A DNA stretch of 64,000 nucleotides from Scytonema tolypothrichoides VB-61278 (GCF_000828085.3 NZ_JXCA02000016.1:643608-707607), one strand, 5' to 3'. Shown: positions 27,795 through 36,665, numbered from the stretch's first letter. Numbers and translations: made by a program. The notes: generated by a model from the letters alone, not told the origin.

Positions 27795-28775
27795 ATGCAC
27801 CAACCGCGTCATGTTGTTTTATTAATCACTCATAGTGGTGATTTTTTCACAATTGATAGAGTTGAACAAGCCCTATTAAAAAAAGGAGCGCAACCGTTCC
27901 GCTTCGACACAGATAAATTTCCACTTGCTGTGCAACTCAAAGCTCAACTCAGTAATTCTGGGAGTGATTATAGGCTGGAATATGGTAACAACTCTATCAG
28001 CACAAAGCAGGTGCAAGCTGTTTGGATGCGTCGCATTTGGCAACCTTATTTAGGTGAAAAATTAGCTCCACAGTTCAAAGCAGCCTGTGCTAAAGAGTCA
28101 TTAGCGACTTTAGATGGCTTTTGGGACAGTCTTAGACAAGCCAGTTGGGTAGATAATTTGCAGCGGATAAACGTTGCAGAGAACAAACTGCATCAACTGA
28201 GGGTAGCGTGTGAGGTGGGTCTTATCATACCCGAAACTCTTGTCACCAACAATGCCCAGGAGGCGCGGGAGTTTTTCTATAAGGTGAAGGGGAAGATGGT
28301 TGCTAAGCTGCTAACTCCTCTTTCTACAACTATGAAAGGCTCCTCTTTCTTCTTGTATACTAGCGCTGTCAAAGAAGAAGACTTGTTAGACGCTGAGACA
28401 TTGCGCTATTGCCCGATGGTCTTTCAAGAAGAAATTCCCAAACACAAAGAACTACGAGCGGTGTTTGTGGATGGTACTTTCTTTGTAGGGGCGTTAGATG
28501 CGTCCACATATACAACATCCACACTTGACTGGCGACGTGCGGACTCAAACGCTTGTGAATGGGAATCTCATCAGCTACCTGATGATGTCGCTAATCGTCT
28601 CAAAGCCTTTATGGTACATTTTGGACTGCGGTTTGGAGCATTTGATTTGATTCAAACACCATCAGGAAAATATGTGTTTTTAGAAGTTAATCCCACAGGA
28701 GAGTGGGGAATGCTAGAACGAGATTTGGGCTATCCTATTTCTGAGGCGATCGCAAACGCCCTGATCACAAAATAA
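27795..28775 (+). CDS. mdnB: Microviridin ATP-grasp ligase, MdnB/MvdC type (lactam-forming)
   Basis: The 326-residue protein matches the MvdC/MdnB family of graspetide ligases: 'LITHSGDFFTIDRVEQAL' at residues about 10-27, 'PFRFDTDKFPL', and the ATP-grasp C-terminus 'FGAFDLIQTP...FLEVNPTGEWGMLE' with the metal-binding Glu-x-Asn. In characterised systems this enzyme makes the amide between core Lys and an acidic side chain, after the ester-forming enzyme has acted. It starts 20 bases after the precursor stop, so it is in the same transcript. Assignment as B rather than C rests on 'HSGDFFTID' in place of 'SQDNESIP'. Length is normal. Confidence 0.92.
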   Translation: MHQPRHVVLLITHSGDFFTIDRVEQALLKKGAQPFRFDTDKFPLAVQLKAQLSNSGSDYRLEYGNNSISTKQVQAVWMRRIWQPYLGEKLAPQFKAACAKESLATLDGFWDSLRQASWVDNLQRINVAENKLHQLRVACEVGLIIPETLVTNNAQEAREFFYKVKGKMVAKLLTPLSTTMKGSSFFLYTSAVKEEDLLDAETLRYCPMVFQEEIPKHKELRAVFVDGTFFVGALDASTYTTSTLDWRRADSNACEWESHQLPDDVANRLKAFMVHFGLRFGAFDLIQTPSGKYVFLEVNPTGEWGMLERDLGYPISEAIANALITK

Positions 28776-28834
28776 GAAAAATTTTTTCAATTTTTTCAAA
28801 CTTAATAAATAAGACTTTTTTAATCAGGATTTAT

Positions 28835-29845
28835 ATGACAATTTTAATCATTACTCACAGCCAAGACAACGAAAGTATTCCTCTAGTGATGAACGCAATC
28901 AAAACTCAAGGAGGAAAAGCGTTTCGTTTTGACACAGACAGATTTCCCACAGAAGTTCAGCTAGATGCTTACCATACCAAAGAATGTGAAAAACTCATTC
29001 TGACAACTGACGAACAAAAACTAGACTTAAGTGAAGTTTCCGCAGTTTGGTATCGGCGAATTGCCATTGGGGCAAGAATTCCTGGTAAAATGGACGCGCA
29101 ATTAAGACAAGCCTCACTTCAAGAATCTCGTGCCACCATTCAGGGAATGATTGCCAGTATCAAAGGGTTTCACCTTGATCCCCTGCAAAATATTCGTTTA
29201 GCCGAAAACAAGCAACTACAGCTGCAAGTGGCACGGAAACTTGGTTTAGATACTCCACGCACCTTGACAACAAATAATCCAGAGACAGTAAAGCAATTTG
29301 CTCACGAGTGCGAAGAGGGAATGATTGTGAAAATGCTTTCTTCTTTCGCTATCTACGATGAAAAAGGGGAGGAACAGGTTGTTTTTACCAATCCAGTCAA
29401 AGATGAAGATTTAGAAAATCTTGAGGGACTGCGTTTCTGCCCAATGACGTTTCAGGAGAAACTCCCAAAGGCGCGAGAGTTGCGGACAACAATTGTCGGA
29501 CAGCGTGTTTTCACAGCTGCTGTTGACTCTCAACGCAATCAAAAAGCTCAATACGACTGGCGACGACAGGGACTTGCTTTTCTCAACGCTTGGGAGTCCT
29601 ACGATTTGCCAGAAGACGTAGAGAAAAAACTTCTTGAACTGATGAGCTACTTCGGTTTAAATTATGGGGCGATTGATATTATCTTAACACCTGATGGACG
29701 ACACGTATTCCTAGAGATTAACCCTGTTGGGGAGTTCTTTTGGCTTGAACGGTGTCCTGGCTTGCCAATTTCTCAAGCAATTGGTGAGGTTCTTCTCACC
29801 TCTAAGAATGCACCGCATTCTACTAAGCTTCTTGCAAAAGTATGA
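28835..29845 (+). CDS. mdnC: Microviridin ATP-grasp ligase, MdnC/MvdD type (lactone-forming)
   Basis: The 336-residue product opens 'TILIITHSQDNESIPLVMNA' and continues 'FRFDTDRFPTEVQLD', the signature of MdnC/MvdD, which makes the two ester bonds (Thr-Asp and Ser-Glu/Asp) in the core. Other family landmarks are 'AVWYRRI', 'ENKQLQLQVARKLGL', 'RFCPMTFQEKLPKARELR' and the metal-site 'VFLEINPVGEFFWLE' near the C-terminus. It follows mdnB by 59 bases. No mdnD-type acetyltransferase or mdnE-type ABC transporter follows: the next gene is on the other strand. The products may therefore lack N-acetylation unless the enzyme is encoded elsewhere. Confidence 0.93.
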   Translation: MTILIITHSQDNESIPLVMNAIKTQGGKAFRFDTDRFPTEVQLDAYHTKECEKLILTTDEQKLDLSEVSAVWYRRIAIGARIPGKMDAQLRQASLQESRATIQGMIASIKGFHLDPLQNIRLAENKQLQLQVARKLGLDTPRTLTTNNPETVKQFAHECEEGMIVKMLSSFAIYDEKGEEQVVFTNPVKDEDLENLEGLRFCPMTFQEKLPKARELRTTIVGQRVFTAAVDSQRNQKAQYDWRRQGLAFLNAWESYDLPEDVEKKLLELMSYFGLNYGAIDIILTPDGRHVFLEINPVGEFFWLERCPGLPISQAIGEVLLTSKNAPHSTKLLAKV

Positions 29846-29880
29846 TTTATACAGACGAATTGTATATTGCGTAGCTTAAG

Positions 29881-29919
29881 ATTGACACTCTCCGTGGCTA
29901 AAGCCCGGAGAGTGTCAAT
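29881..29919. terminator. Long perfect hairpin between mdnC and the convergent protease gene
   Basis: ATTGACACTCTCCG (29881-29894) pairs perfectly with CGGAGAGTGTCAAT (29906-29919), and inside it GGCT/AGCC closes over a tiny loop. It sits between convergent genes, so it may end both transcripts, though no T run follows. The 'GACACTC...GGCTAAAGCC...GAGTGTC' shape also resembles terminal hairpins of IS200/IS605-type elements. Confidence 0.55.
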
Positions 29920-29957
29920 GCAGAAACTTAACTGCAGCAATGCAGTAAGCAAAGAGA

Positions 29958-30923
29958 CTACCCAGAATTTTTCATGCGATCTATCTCCCTTTGCAATTCT
30001 TCAATTTGTCGTTGCAAAGTTTCTACTTCTTGGTTTTTGGGAGTCTGTGATTCTACATTAACTGCACCCGCAGCTGTTGCTCGCTGATAATTTCCTTTCT
30101 TAATTTGCTGATATTCTTCTGAGTTTGCCCACTGCCGCAGGTAGTGTATACGTTCTACAGCAAAAGGATGGCTAAGCATCGTACCACGAGCGCCATTATA
30201 AATCAAAAATTTGTATATTTGATTCAGTCCATCTGCATCAAGTGCTTGGTAGTCTTCTGACTGACGGATAAATTCTTGTAAACTGCATTCGTTAGCATAT
30301 TTGATACTGCCTCCAGAGACTTTCATCATAGAAGTCATGACAGAGTTTAAGTCGTCTGTCACTAAGAAAGCCGCACGATCTGCCGATAACTCAGCTTTAC
30401 GCCGCCACTCATAAAACGCGTAAATCAAACCTTGAGTGACAAAATTACCTATACCGAAAGTCAACTCCCCTATGGCAGAAGCAGCACTCATTGCCCACAT
30501 CGCCATTTGAATTAGAATAGTATGACCACATTTAATATGCCCCAGCTCATGGGCTAGCACCGCCCTAATTTCGGCTTCGCTTAGCAAGTCCAGTGTCCCT
30601 GTATTTATCACTATATAAGGATGCTCTTGTCCCAGCGCATAGCTGTTTGCTAGGGGATTTTGCTCAACAAAGAGTGCAGGTTCTGGGTAAATATCCAAAT
30701 CCCGCACACATTCCCGAAAGATCTGGTAAACAGTGGAGTATTGGCGTGGCCCGACTTGGATGGTGTTACCCATTAAATAGACTAACTGGGGGCGTTCGAC
30801 GAAAAATTCCACAAATTTACGGGCGAGAAAATCAAATCCTGGTAAATTACGCAAGGCTTGTTCAGCTTGGCGATCCAAAGGATGCCTGAAAGCTTCGCTG
30901 GAGATTCCTGTGTAAGTAGGCAT
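29958..30923 (-). CDS. M48 family zinc metalloprotease
   Basis: The 321-residue protein carries the gluzincin motif HELGH at residues 125-129 and the third ligand region 'KAELSADRAA' (Glu178, Asp182), the normal M48 layout. A hydrophobic segment (about 137-165, AMWAMSAASAIGELTFG) follows the active site, so it may be membrane-attached. M48 enzymes such as HtpX degrade or quality-control membrane proteins. This one starts 'YTGISSEAFRHPLDRQA', typical of the cyanobacterial group, and ends with a charged coiled coil (EVETLQRQIEELQREIDRM). It converges on the microviridin operon across the hairpin at 29881, so it is probably unrelated to it. Confidence 0.88.
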   Translation of the reverse strand: MPTYTGISSEAFRHPLDRQAEQALRNLPGFDFLARKFVEFFVERPQLVYLMGNTIQVGPRQYSTVYQIFRECVRDLDIYPEPALFVEQNPLANSYALGQEHPYIVINTGTLDLLSEAEIRAVLAHELGHIKCGHTILIQMAMWAMSAASAIGELTFGIGNFVTQGLIYAFYEWRRKAELSADRAAFLVTDDLNSVMTSMMKVSGGSIKYANECSLQEFIRQSEDYQALDADGLNQIYKFLIYNGARGTMLSHPFAVERIHYLRQWANSEEYQQIKKGNYQRATAAGAVNVESQTPKNQEVETLQRQIEELQREIDRMKNSG

Positions 30924-31092
30924 AATTGGTGGGTATTTCGATACTACTTAGTGGTTAATGGTTACCATAGCAATCAGCAATGAACAACCAACAATTAACA
31001 CATAACAATTCACTCCTGAAACTGACAACATAATAGTAATGGGGTTAAGAGCAACTCAAAAATCACTTTACTTTGTATGGGATTAAAAGCGT

Positions 31093-32652
31093 GTGATTGA
31101 AGCAGAAGTTCATTTGTCATTACATAACTTCCTGCGATCGCAGGCAGGTTTCCCTTCATGGCCACATCATTTGACAATGGCACGATTAGTGGCTCGTGCC
31201 TTGCGCCTAGGACGTAGCGCCCTGATTCAAGTCGGCGCAGCTTGCGGCTATCAGGGGCGGTATCGCACCAGCTTTGTGGCTTCGGCATTAATGTGGCACG
31301 GTCCTGTGATTATTGTTGCCCCTGAATCCACACAGCAACGACTGACGAAAGTGGAAATACCCCGCCTACAACAGTGGCTGCAAGTTAATAAAGCAATCAG
31401 AACAGGTGACGCTTGGCCTGGTGGTGAGTTCCAAGGAGTCTTTTTGATCTCTCCCGCAGCTTGGTTAAAAGCACAACTGAGTAAGAATAATAATTTTCCT
31501 AGTGACATCCCCACAATTATTGATGGAGTGGACGATTTGGAAGATTGGGTACGTTCTGAACTCACTGTGAGCTTAGAAGCACAAGATTGGGAACAGCTCA
31601 TGCTTGCCCAGCCAGCCCAAGCTGAGGTTATTCGTTCTGCACGGGCGCAACTCACACACGAGCTGTTTAAGCACCCTGCAAATCCCTACGAATGTTATCT
31701 GATTTCTCCGGCGGAAGAAGAGATTTTGACCTCTCTGTATTCGGTTTTAGATATATCTGGCATACCCGATACCTGGAAAAAATTCGCGATAGCATTTCAG
31801 GTGAGAAACGAAAATCTCTCTCCCTCATCTTCCCCATCCCTACTCTGGGCAACTATTGCCCGTCGCCAAGGTTTATTTTCTTTGCACTGTGTCCCGATTG
31901 AATTAGGAAAAATACTCTCGCCTATTTGGCAGCGTCAGCCTGTGGTGTTTATTGGCAGTGCTGTAGAACCAGAAACTGAAGCCCCCTTATTTCGCCAGCG
32001 CTTCGGGTTGGAAGATGAGTTAACTTGCCTCAAGTTTTCTTCAGATAATCAAACAGAAGCGATTCAATTGTACATACCTTACCAGTTACCCTTACCTAAC
32101 ACGCCAGAGTTTCAGCCAGCGTTTCTTCATAAAGTTATGACACTGGTTTGCTTAAGCGCGACAGCACCAGGATTGACAGTTGTGCTTGTGGGGGATGTAC
32201 CGCTAAAAGCCCAAGTGGGGACAATTCTTGCTTCTGAGTTTGGTTCACGGGTACAGGTGGAAAAAACTTGTTTGGATGAAAATGGTATTTTGGTGAGTGG
32301 TTGGGAATTTTGGCGTGAGCATCAAAAGGTTTTGCCTGCTCCCCAGCTTTTGGCGATCGCCACTTTACCCTTGCCATCTCTAGAAAACCCCTTAGTGGCA
32401 GGACGAGTGGCGCACTACAAGAGTTTGCATCAAGATTGGTTTCGTTTGTACTTGTTGCCAATTGCGATGAATGAATTGCAACGGGCGATCGCCCCACTGC
32501 GCGAAAGTAAAGGCATCGTTGCTTTGCTAGATAGTCGCGTGATTATCCGTAGCTATGGTGCTCAAGTTTTGGCTGCCCTCAGTCCCCTTGCACGTATTAA
32601 CTACCTTGATCCCAATCTGTTTTCCTCTGTCACAGAGGAAGATTCAGCTTAA
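31093..32652 (+). CDS. DinG/XPD-like helicase-related protein with degenerate ATP site
   Basis: The 519-residue product starts at a GTG at 31093. Its front half resembles a cyanobacterial group annotated as helicases: 'SWPHHLTMARLVARALRLGRSALIQVG' spans residues about 21-47 and should be followed by a Walker A, but the expected GxGKT/S is replaced by 'CGYQGRYRTSF'. A 'IIDGVDDLEDWV' stretch stands where a DEAH-like box is expected. The back half (VVLVGDVPLKAQVG; then 'ATLPLPSLENPLVAGRV' and 'RAIAPLRESKGIVALLDSRVIIRSYG') resembles the C-terminal part of DinG-type helicases. It may bind DNA without strong ATPase activity. This is a family-level guess from pattern memory. Confidence 0.55.
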   Translation: MIEAEVHLSLHNFLRSQAGFPSWPHHLTMARLVARALRLGRSALIQVGAACGYQGRYRTSFVASALMWHGPVIIVAPESTQQRLTKVEIPRLQQWLQVNKAIRTGDAWPGGEFQGVFLISPAAWLKAQLSKNNNFPSDIPTIIDGVDDLEDWVRSELTVSLEAQDWEQLMLAQPAQAEVIRSARAQLTHELFKHPANPYECYLISPAEEEILTSLYSVLDISGIPDTWKKFAIAFQVRNENLSPSSSPSLLWATIARRQGLFSLHCVPIELGKILSPIWQRQPVVFIGSAVEPETEAPLFRQRFGLEDELTCLKFSSDNQTEAIQLYIPYQLPLPNTPEFQPAFLHKVMTLVCLSATAPGLTVVLVGDVPLKAQVGTILASEFGSRVQVEKTCLDENGILVSGWEFWREHQKVLPAPQLLAIATLPLPSLENPLVAGRVAHYKSLHQDWFRLYLLPIAMNELQRAIAPLRESKGIVALLDSRVIIRSYGAQVLAALSPLARINYLDPNLFSSVTEEDSA

Positions 32653-32736
32653 GTCGTCTAAATTATTCAGTATTTTTTAGCTATTGTTTCAAGCAAACGC
32701 TATCATCAGCAGTATTCAAGGATTTATTTTTAGATT

Positions 32737-32952
32737 ATGGGTGAAGCAAAGCGTCGTAAAACTACATTAGGAGAAAAATACGGCCAAGATACAACCAGAA
32801 TCTTGCCGTGGGTTCCTATCTCGAAAAGCCAAGCAGAAAAATTCGTCACATGGTCAACTCGACTTACCTGGATTGGCATTGGCGGTTTGGTCGCCGCTTG
32901 GGTGATAGTTCGTTTCGTCGGTCCAGCTTTCGGTTGGTGGGAAGTTGTCTAA
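32737..32952 (+). CDS. DUF2839 small membrane protein
   Basis: The 71-residue protein opens 'MGEAKRRKTTLGEKYGQ', which I recognise as the cyanobacterial DUF2839 family. It has a basic N-terminus and one membrane helix at about 46-64 (WIGIGGLVAAWVIVRFVG). The family is conserved in cyanobacteria and has no known function. It lies 84 bases after the helicase-like gene on the same strand, and a terminator follows. Confidence 0.85.
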   Translation: MGEAKRRKTTLGEKYGQDTTRILPWVPISKSQAEKFVTWSTRLTWIGIGGLVAAWVIVRFVGPAFGWWEVV

Positions 32953-32994
32953 ACCCAAGCTTGGATAATTTTCTGACAAAAATCGAAAGTCTCA

Positions 32995-33031
32995 ACACAA
33001 CAGCTAGGTAAATCTAGCTGTGTTATTTTTT
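32995..33031 (+). terminator. Intrinsic terminator after the DUF2839 gene
   Basis: CAGCTAG (33001-33007) pairs with CTAGCTG (33014-33020), extended by A/T pairs with a small bulge, and is followed by a T-rich run (TTATTTTTTTTATTT). It ends 80 bases after the DUF2839 stop. Confidence 0.75.
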
Positions 33032-34178
33032 TTATTTGTTAATTTATTTAGGTTAATTTAACTGATTTTAGTATATACAGTATACTGAGAAAAGTTATGA
33101 GAGTAAATTATATGTAAAAAACCCATTAATACTAGTATATCTTGAACCTAGCAGAGCATACACTTTTTAAAAAGCGACTTGTTATTCTCTCGAATTGCTC
33201 TTTTAAAAAGTATAAATAGCAACTCAAAAGCCAGTCATAAAAATATCTGCCGAAATGGCAACATGGTTATTTTGAGTTCAGTTATTGTCAGTGTTAAGTC
33301 AAACGATTTAGGTTTTACACTTGGGATTGTGGATCAGGGTATTTCCCTTTACAGATAGTCACCTGCCAGCAAAGCGCATTTACGTGCGGAGCTTAATACG
33401 TCACTTACCACAACGGGATAGCTGTTGTTATCTCCCGTAAAAACCCTGTTTAGAACAGCTGGGGGAACTCTACAAGAGGGTAAATACTTATCCGCAAGAC
33501 ATTTTTTGGACGGGCAGTTTTAGCCGACCAACAACTCTTAACAATGCACTGCTGACAGTAACGCAGTGGTTTATCTACCGCATTGTGTGACTACTAAGTA
33601 CTGATTATTTACTAAAAAGAGTCAGCACTGAGTCGTGCCAAAGACTACCAACTTTAAGCGAAAATCAAAAAACAGCTACAAGCATCTACGAGTTTTGGCA
33701 GATTCTAGAGAGAAGTTGCAGCCAATAGCTTAAAACCTTTACGTTGCTCAACTACTGCATAGACGTTTGACGAGATAATCACCTCTTAAACAGGCTGATA
33801 AGACGTATGTCTGCCTTATTGAGACAAAGGGTAACGAGTGTACCTAAAAGTAGCGGATAAAATTACAAGTTCGGCGTTTTCTCGACTTGACTTGTGCCAA
33901 ATATGAGTTAATCTTATAGCGGAATTGTTTAAACTGACCATCTATCCTGACGGGAATCTATAAAAAAAGACAAAGTTAGCAATTCTATCCGATATTTCAG
34001 ATCTACAAACTGAATACTTTGATACGGCACGCAAAACTTACATCGACTACCCTAAGCTAGGTAGCCAATTCATAAATATATATCTGTGAATTGTAATGGA
34101 TAGTTTACAATACCAATTGGTGCAAGAATCTAAAGAAAATATAAATGTTGCAAATAACTGTGGTGTTTGGAGGGAAAA
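33032..34178. other. 1.15 kb without a supported gene
   Basis: No open frame longer than about 60 codons with gene-like features occurs on either strand. The sequence is AT-rich with short A/T-run repeats. The last 100 bases probably hold the promoter and leader of the DUF1815 gene. I see no RNA gene. Confidence 0.55.
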
Positions 34179-34523
34179 ATGTTCTTAAGACTAGCACAAC
34201 AACATAGGCAATTCGTCCAAGACTTAGTGATGAACTTGCAAGCTTTAGCAATTGTCTTAGAGAGGCGAGGATATCCTGCCTCCTGCTACACCTGCGGTGA
34301 CCAGATGAATAGTGCTTCATTTATGGTTAGCCTGGGAGAAAATCATCTGATTCGGTTTTTAGTCTCTGATTACGGGATCACTTGGACAGAAATGCGGGAT
34401 GACCGCGAATTAATGAAGCTAGAGGGCGCAGAGGCAGTCAACCAGTTACAGGAACTTGCCAATATAGTCAAGCATCCTGTACCAACCAGCGTAGGTAATA
34501 AACTTTTAACTAAGCGGTGTTAG
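34179..34523 (+). CDS. DUF1815 family protein
   Basis: The ATG at 34179 follows GGAGGG by five bases, so I use it over the upstream TTG at 34167. The 114-residue protein opens 'MFLRLAQQHRQFVQDLVMNL' and keeps 'SCYTCGDQMNSASFMVSLG' and 'DYGITWTEMRDDRELMKLEG', which match my memory of the cyanobacterial DUF1815 family. It is soluble, with a Cys-x-x-Cys pair that might bind a metal or form a disulfide. No function is known to me. It stands alone between two long spacers. Confidence 0.75.
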   Translation: MFLRLAQQHRQFVQDLVMNLQALAIVLERRGYPASCYTCGDQMNSASFMVSLGENHLIRFLVSDYGITWTEMRDDRELMKLEGAEAVNQLQELANIVKHPVPTSVGNKLLTKRC

Positions 34524-34610
34524 ACAGTAAAAAGTTAAGAGTTGAGGGTTAAAAGTTAACAGTTAAGAAATCGTAACAGTGGCTAATAACTCGTAACTCT
34601 TAAGAAACAC

Positions 34611-34645
34611 AGGGAACAGGGAACAGGGAACAGGGAACAGGGAAC
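34611..34645. repeat. Five-unit AGGGAAC heptamer repeat
   Basis: Five perfect 7-bp AGGGAAC units stand in tandem, flanked by imperfect 'taactcttaa' type repeats (34535-34675). The same heptamer occurs as its complement, mixed with a variant, at 53577-53653. Confidence 0.9.
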
Positions 34646-35338
34646 TCTTAACGCTTAACTCTTAACGGTGTTTCTTTCATATGTTGCTAGCGGTTTCTTG
34701 CGCACGAGTTTAAGGCTGATAACTTTCATACGTGATCTCAGAACTTGATTGACATTGCTGTCATTTTGACCCTGATATTGGCGCGTTATGCCTGTGGAGT
34801 CTTAATCAGCATCTTAACAATTGCCCGCAGCGTATCAATGTCAATCAGCAAGCCAGCGAAAAGAATGACAAACCGTCTCCAGTAAAAACAAATAGTGCCT
34901 AATAGTAGGAGTGACTCAGGCTGTCACCCAAGGCTTAGTGTTGAGTGTGTGTCAGTTTAGTTTCTATAATCAAAGCGATTTGTGCTTGTCGTAAAGCTTA
35001 AGCTTTTTTCGTCCACTTGCCTAAGGGTAGGAAGGCATAAAAAGAACTTATTAAAGACTGCGTCTTGCCATCATCTACAACCCACAACAAGGCAATAGGA
35101 GATTGATCCCCAGTTTTTTTAGAATCTAATAACTAAAACTTAAAATTTTCTCACCTAAAGAAATACACGAGTGCAGAAGCCACCAAGTTTGAGCTTCGAC
35201 ATAGAACCTCAGACTCTTTACCTTGCGTAATAGTTTGATGGTCGTCGGAGTGTTAACTTATGAAGAAATTGCACAACACGTGTCATTTTATGCTATCCCA
35301 GATTTGGAACATTTATCCTTGTCTCCAAAAAATTTAAG
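34646..35338. other. 0.7 kb without a supported gene
   Basis: Only short open frames occur. The 71-codon frame at 35223-35438 overlaps the thioesterase start in another frame and looks spurious. No RNA gene or clear terminator was seen. Confidence 0.5.
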
Positions 35339-35839
35339 ATGTCAGAGGAAAAATCACAACAACCACAACTGCAATCAACCACTGCAATTGACAGTCCAAC
35401 AAGCGGTTCCTTTGGAAATTGGTTTGAATATTCCATAAGAGTCTACCCGCATCATACAGACTATGCCGGTATTGTCTGGCACGGTTCCTACATAGCTTGG
35501 TTGGAAGAAGCACGAGTAGCATGCTTGCGAGTGATCGGTATCGAATATGCTGATTTGGTAGCTTTGGGCTGTGATTTACCAGTTGTAGAACTCTCTGTGC
35601 GCTATCACCGTCAGCTTCAGTTGGGTGCAACAGCGGTTGTAAGAACGCGCATGGCTGAGGTGACTGGCGTTCGTATCAACTGGGATTATGCCATTGAATC
35701 ACCAGATAAGCAAGAATTATACGTTACTGCTCAGGTCACTTTAGTGGCAGTAGATCGAGAAAGAGGTAAGATTATGCGTCAATTACCGACTACTGTTATG
35801 GATGCCTTGGTACGGCTTTCAGGCTCAAAAAATAATTAA
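35339..35839 (+). CDS. YbgC/FadM-type acyl-CoA thioesterase
   Basis: The 166-residue protein has the hotdog-fold thioesterase pattern: residues about 31-50 read 'YSIRVYPHHTDYAGIVWHGS', with catalytic-type Asp41 and the Gly-Ile-Val-Trp-His motif, then 'WLEEARVACLRVIGIEY'. The family hydrolyses acyl- or aryl-CoA esters. In cyanobacteria close relatives include 1,4-dihydroxy-2-naphthoyl-CoA hydrolases of phylloquinone synthesis, but that specificity cannot be assigned here. A Ser/Thr-rich 25-residue extension precedes the domain. It appears to be a single-gene unit. Confidence 0.82.
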   Translation: MSEEKSQQPQLQSTTAIDSPTSGSFGNWFEYSIRVYPHHTDYAGIVWHGSYIAWLEEARVACLRVIGIEYADLVALGCDLPVVELSVRYHRQLQLGATAVVRTRMAEVTGVRINWDYAIESPDKQELYVTAQVTLVAVDRERGKIMRQLPTTVMDALVRLSGSKNN

Positions 35840-35904
35840 CTCATCCGTTTTATTAAACAAGTGAAAAATCCGGTTTAATGAAACGGCAGCCTGATTTCTA
35901 GAGG

Positions 35905-36130
35905 AGGCGCGCCCGTCTCACTCGCTAACGCTTCGCCTATGTTGCAGCCATACGCGTCCCTTGCGCGTGTCACGCCACTTGCTCCACTTGGGGAGCCAGT
36001 GCGTTGGCGGGGTTCCCCCGCTTGAAGCACCTGGCGTGAAACCCCAAGACGAGCCACTGCTGCAGGAGGGTCTCCCTCCGTAGGCATGTGGCGTCCGCAG
36101 TGGCTCCCCTTGGGACTCAGCGCCTCCAAA
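35905..36130. repeat. GC-rich palindromic dispersed repeat cluster
   Basis: This 225-bp stretch is far richer in G+C than its surroundings and is built of short inverted motifs. GAGCCACTGC (36051-36060) pairs with GCAGTGGCTC (36097-36106), and 'ggagggtctccctcc' folds on itself. Similar motifs recur at 36525-36665 and 14590-14660. Open frames across it (81-106 codons on the minus strand) are artefacts of its composition. Confidence 0.6.
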
Positions 36131-36203
36131 CGAGATATGCGAAACTGGTCGAACAGAGAACAAATAACTGATGACTCATGACGGGCAACATCCAAAAGTC
36201 ATA

Positions 36204-36401
36204 TTACCTAAGCCTAAGGGCTTGAGAGAAGGCTTGAAGTAGCTGTATTATTTGATGCCAAATATCTTGAGGGTTAATTCCAAGACCAGCATGCAAGATA
36301 ACAACAGTAGTAGCACTAATAAACGCAGTTCTTGCTGTCGTTCTCACGACTTTTACTAATACTGTATACAGAATCCAAGCCACAATCAGGGTAGCAAACA
36401 T
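36204..36401 (-). CDS. Small membrane protein, unknown
   Basis: The 65-residue product from the ATG at 36401 (AAAGGTG eight bases upstream on the minus strand) has a hydrophobic N-terminal helix (FATLIVAWILYTVLVKVV) and a second hydrophobic segment (TAFISATTVVILHAGLGI), then an amphipathic C-terminus with 'QDIWHQIIQLLQAF'. It resembles small conserved cyanobacterial membrane proteins, but I cannot name a family. It is bracketed by GC-rich repeat clusters on both sides. I judge it a likely real gene because of the ribosome site and helix pattern. Confidence 0.55.
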   Translation of the reverse strand: MFATLIVAWILYTVLVKVVRTTARTAFISATTVVILHAGLGINPQDIWHQIIQLLQAFSQALRLR

Positions 36402-36524
36402 AGATACACCTTTTTCAAATAAAGTCTTACCAATGAAGGTCTTAGAAGAGGGAAAATTTCATGAATGTAACCGTGACAGACATTAAAGTCTCTCTTCAGA
36501 AATTCAGTAGTACTGAACGTTGAG

Positions 36525-36665
36525 GAGCCACTGCCTTGCACTGAGTCCAGCGCTGCGGTCCTTGTTTCCCGACAGCCAGGCGACTGGCGTATGCCTACGG
36601 CACGCCCTCTGGGCTAAAGGCCGGAGGGCGTGCGCTTTGCGCATACCCGGAGGGAGGTTTTCCCC
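36525..36665. repeat. GC-rich palindromic dispersed repeat
   Basis: It contains 'GAGCCACTGC' as in the 35.9-36.1 kb cluster and a 10-bp perfect stem, GCACGCCCTC (36600-36609) with GAGGGCGTGC (36624-36633), over a loop containing GGCTAAAGGCC. No protein is encoded; the 93-codon frame across it is spurious. Confidence 0.6.

Noticed and set aside
35875-36195. Minus-strand open frames of 81 and 106 codons
   Set aside because: They cross the GC-rich palindromic cluster; overlapping frames in several phases are a composition effect.
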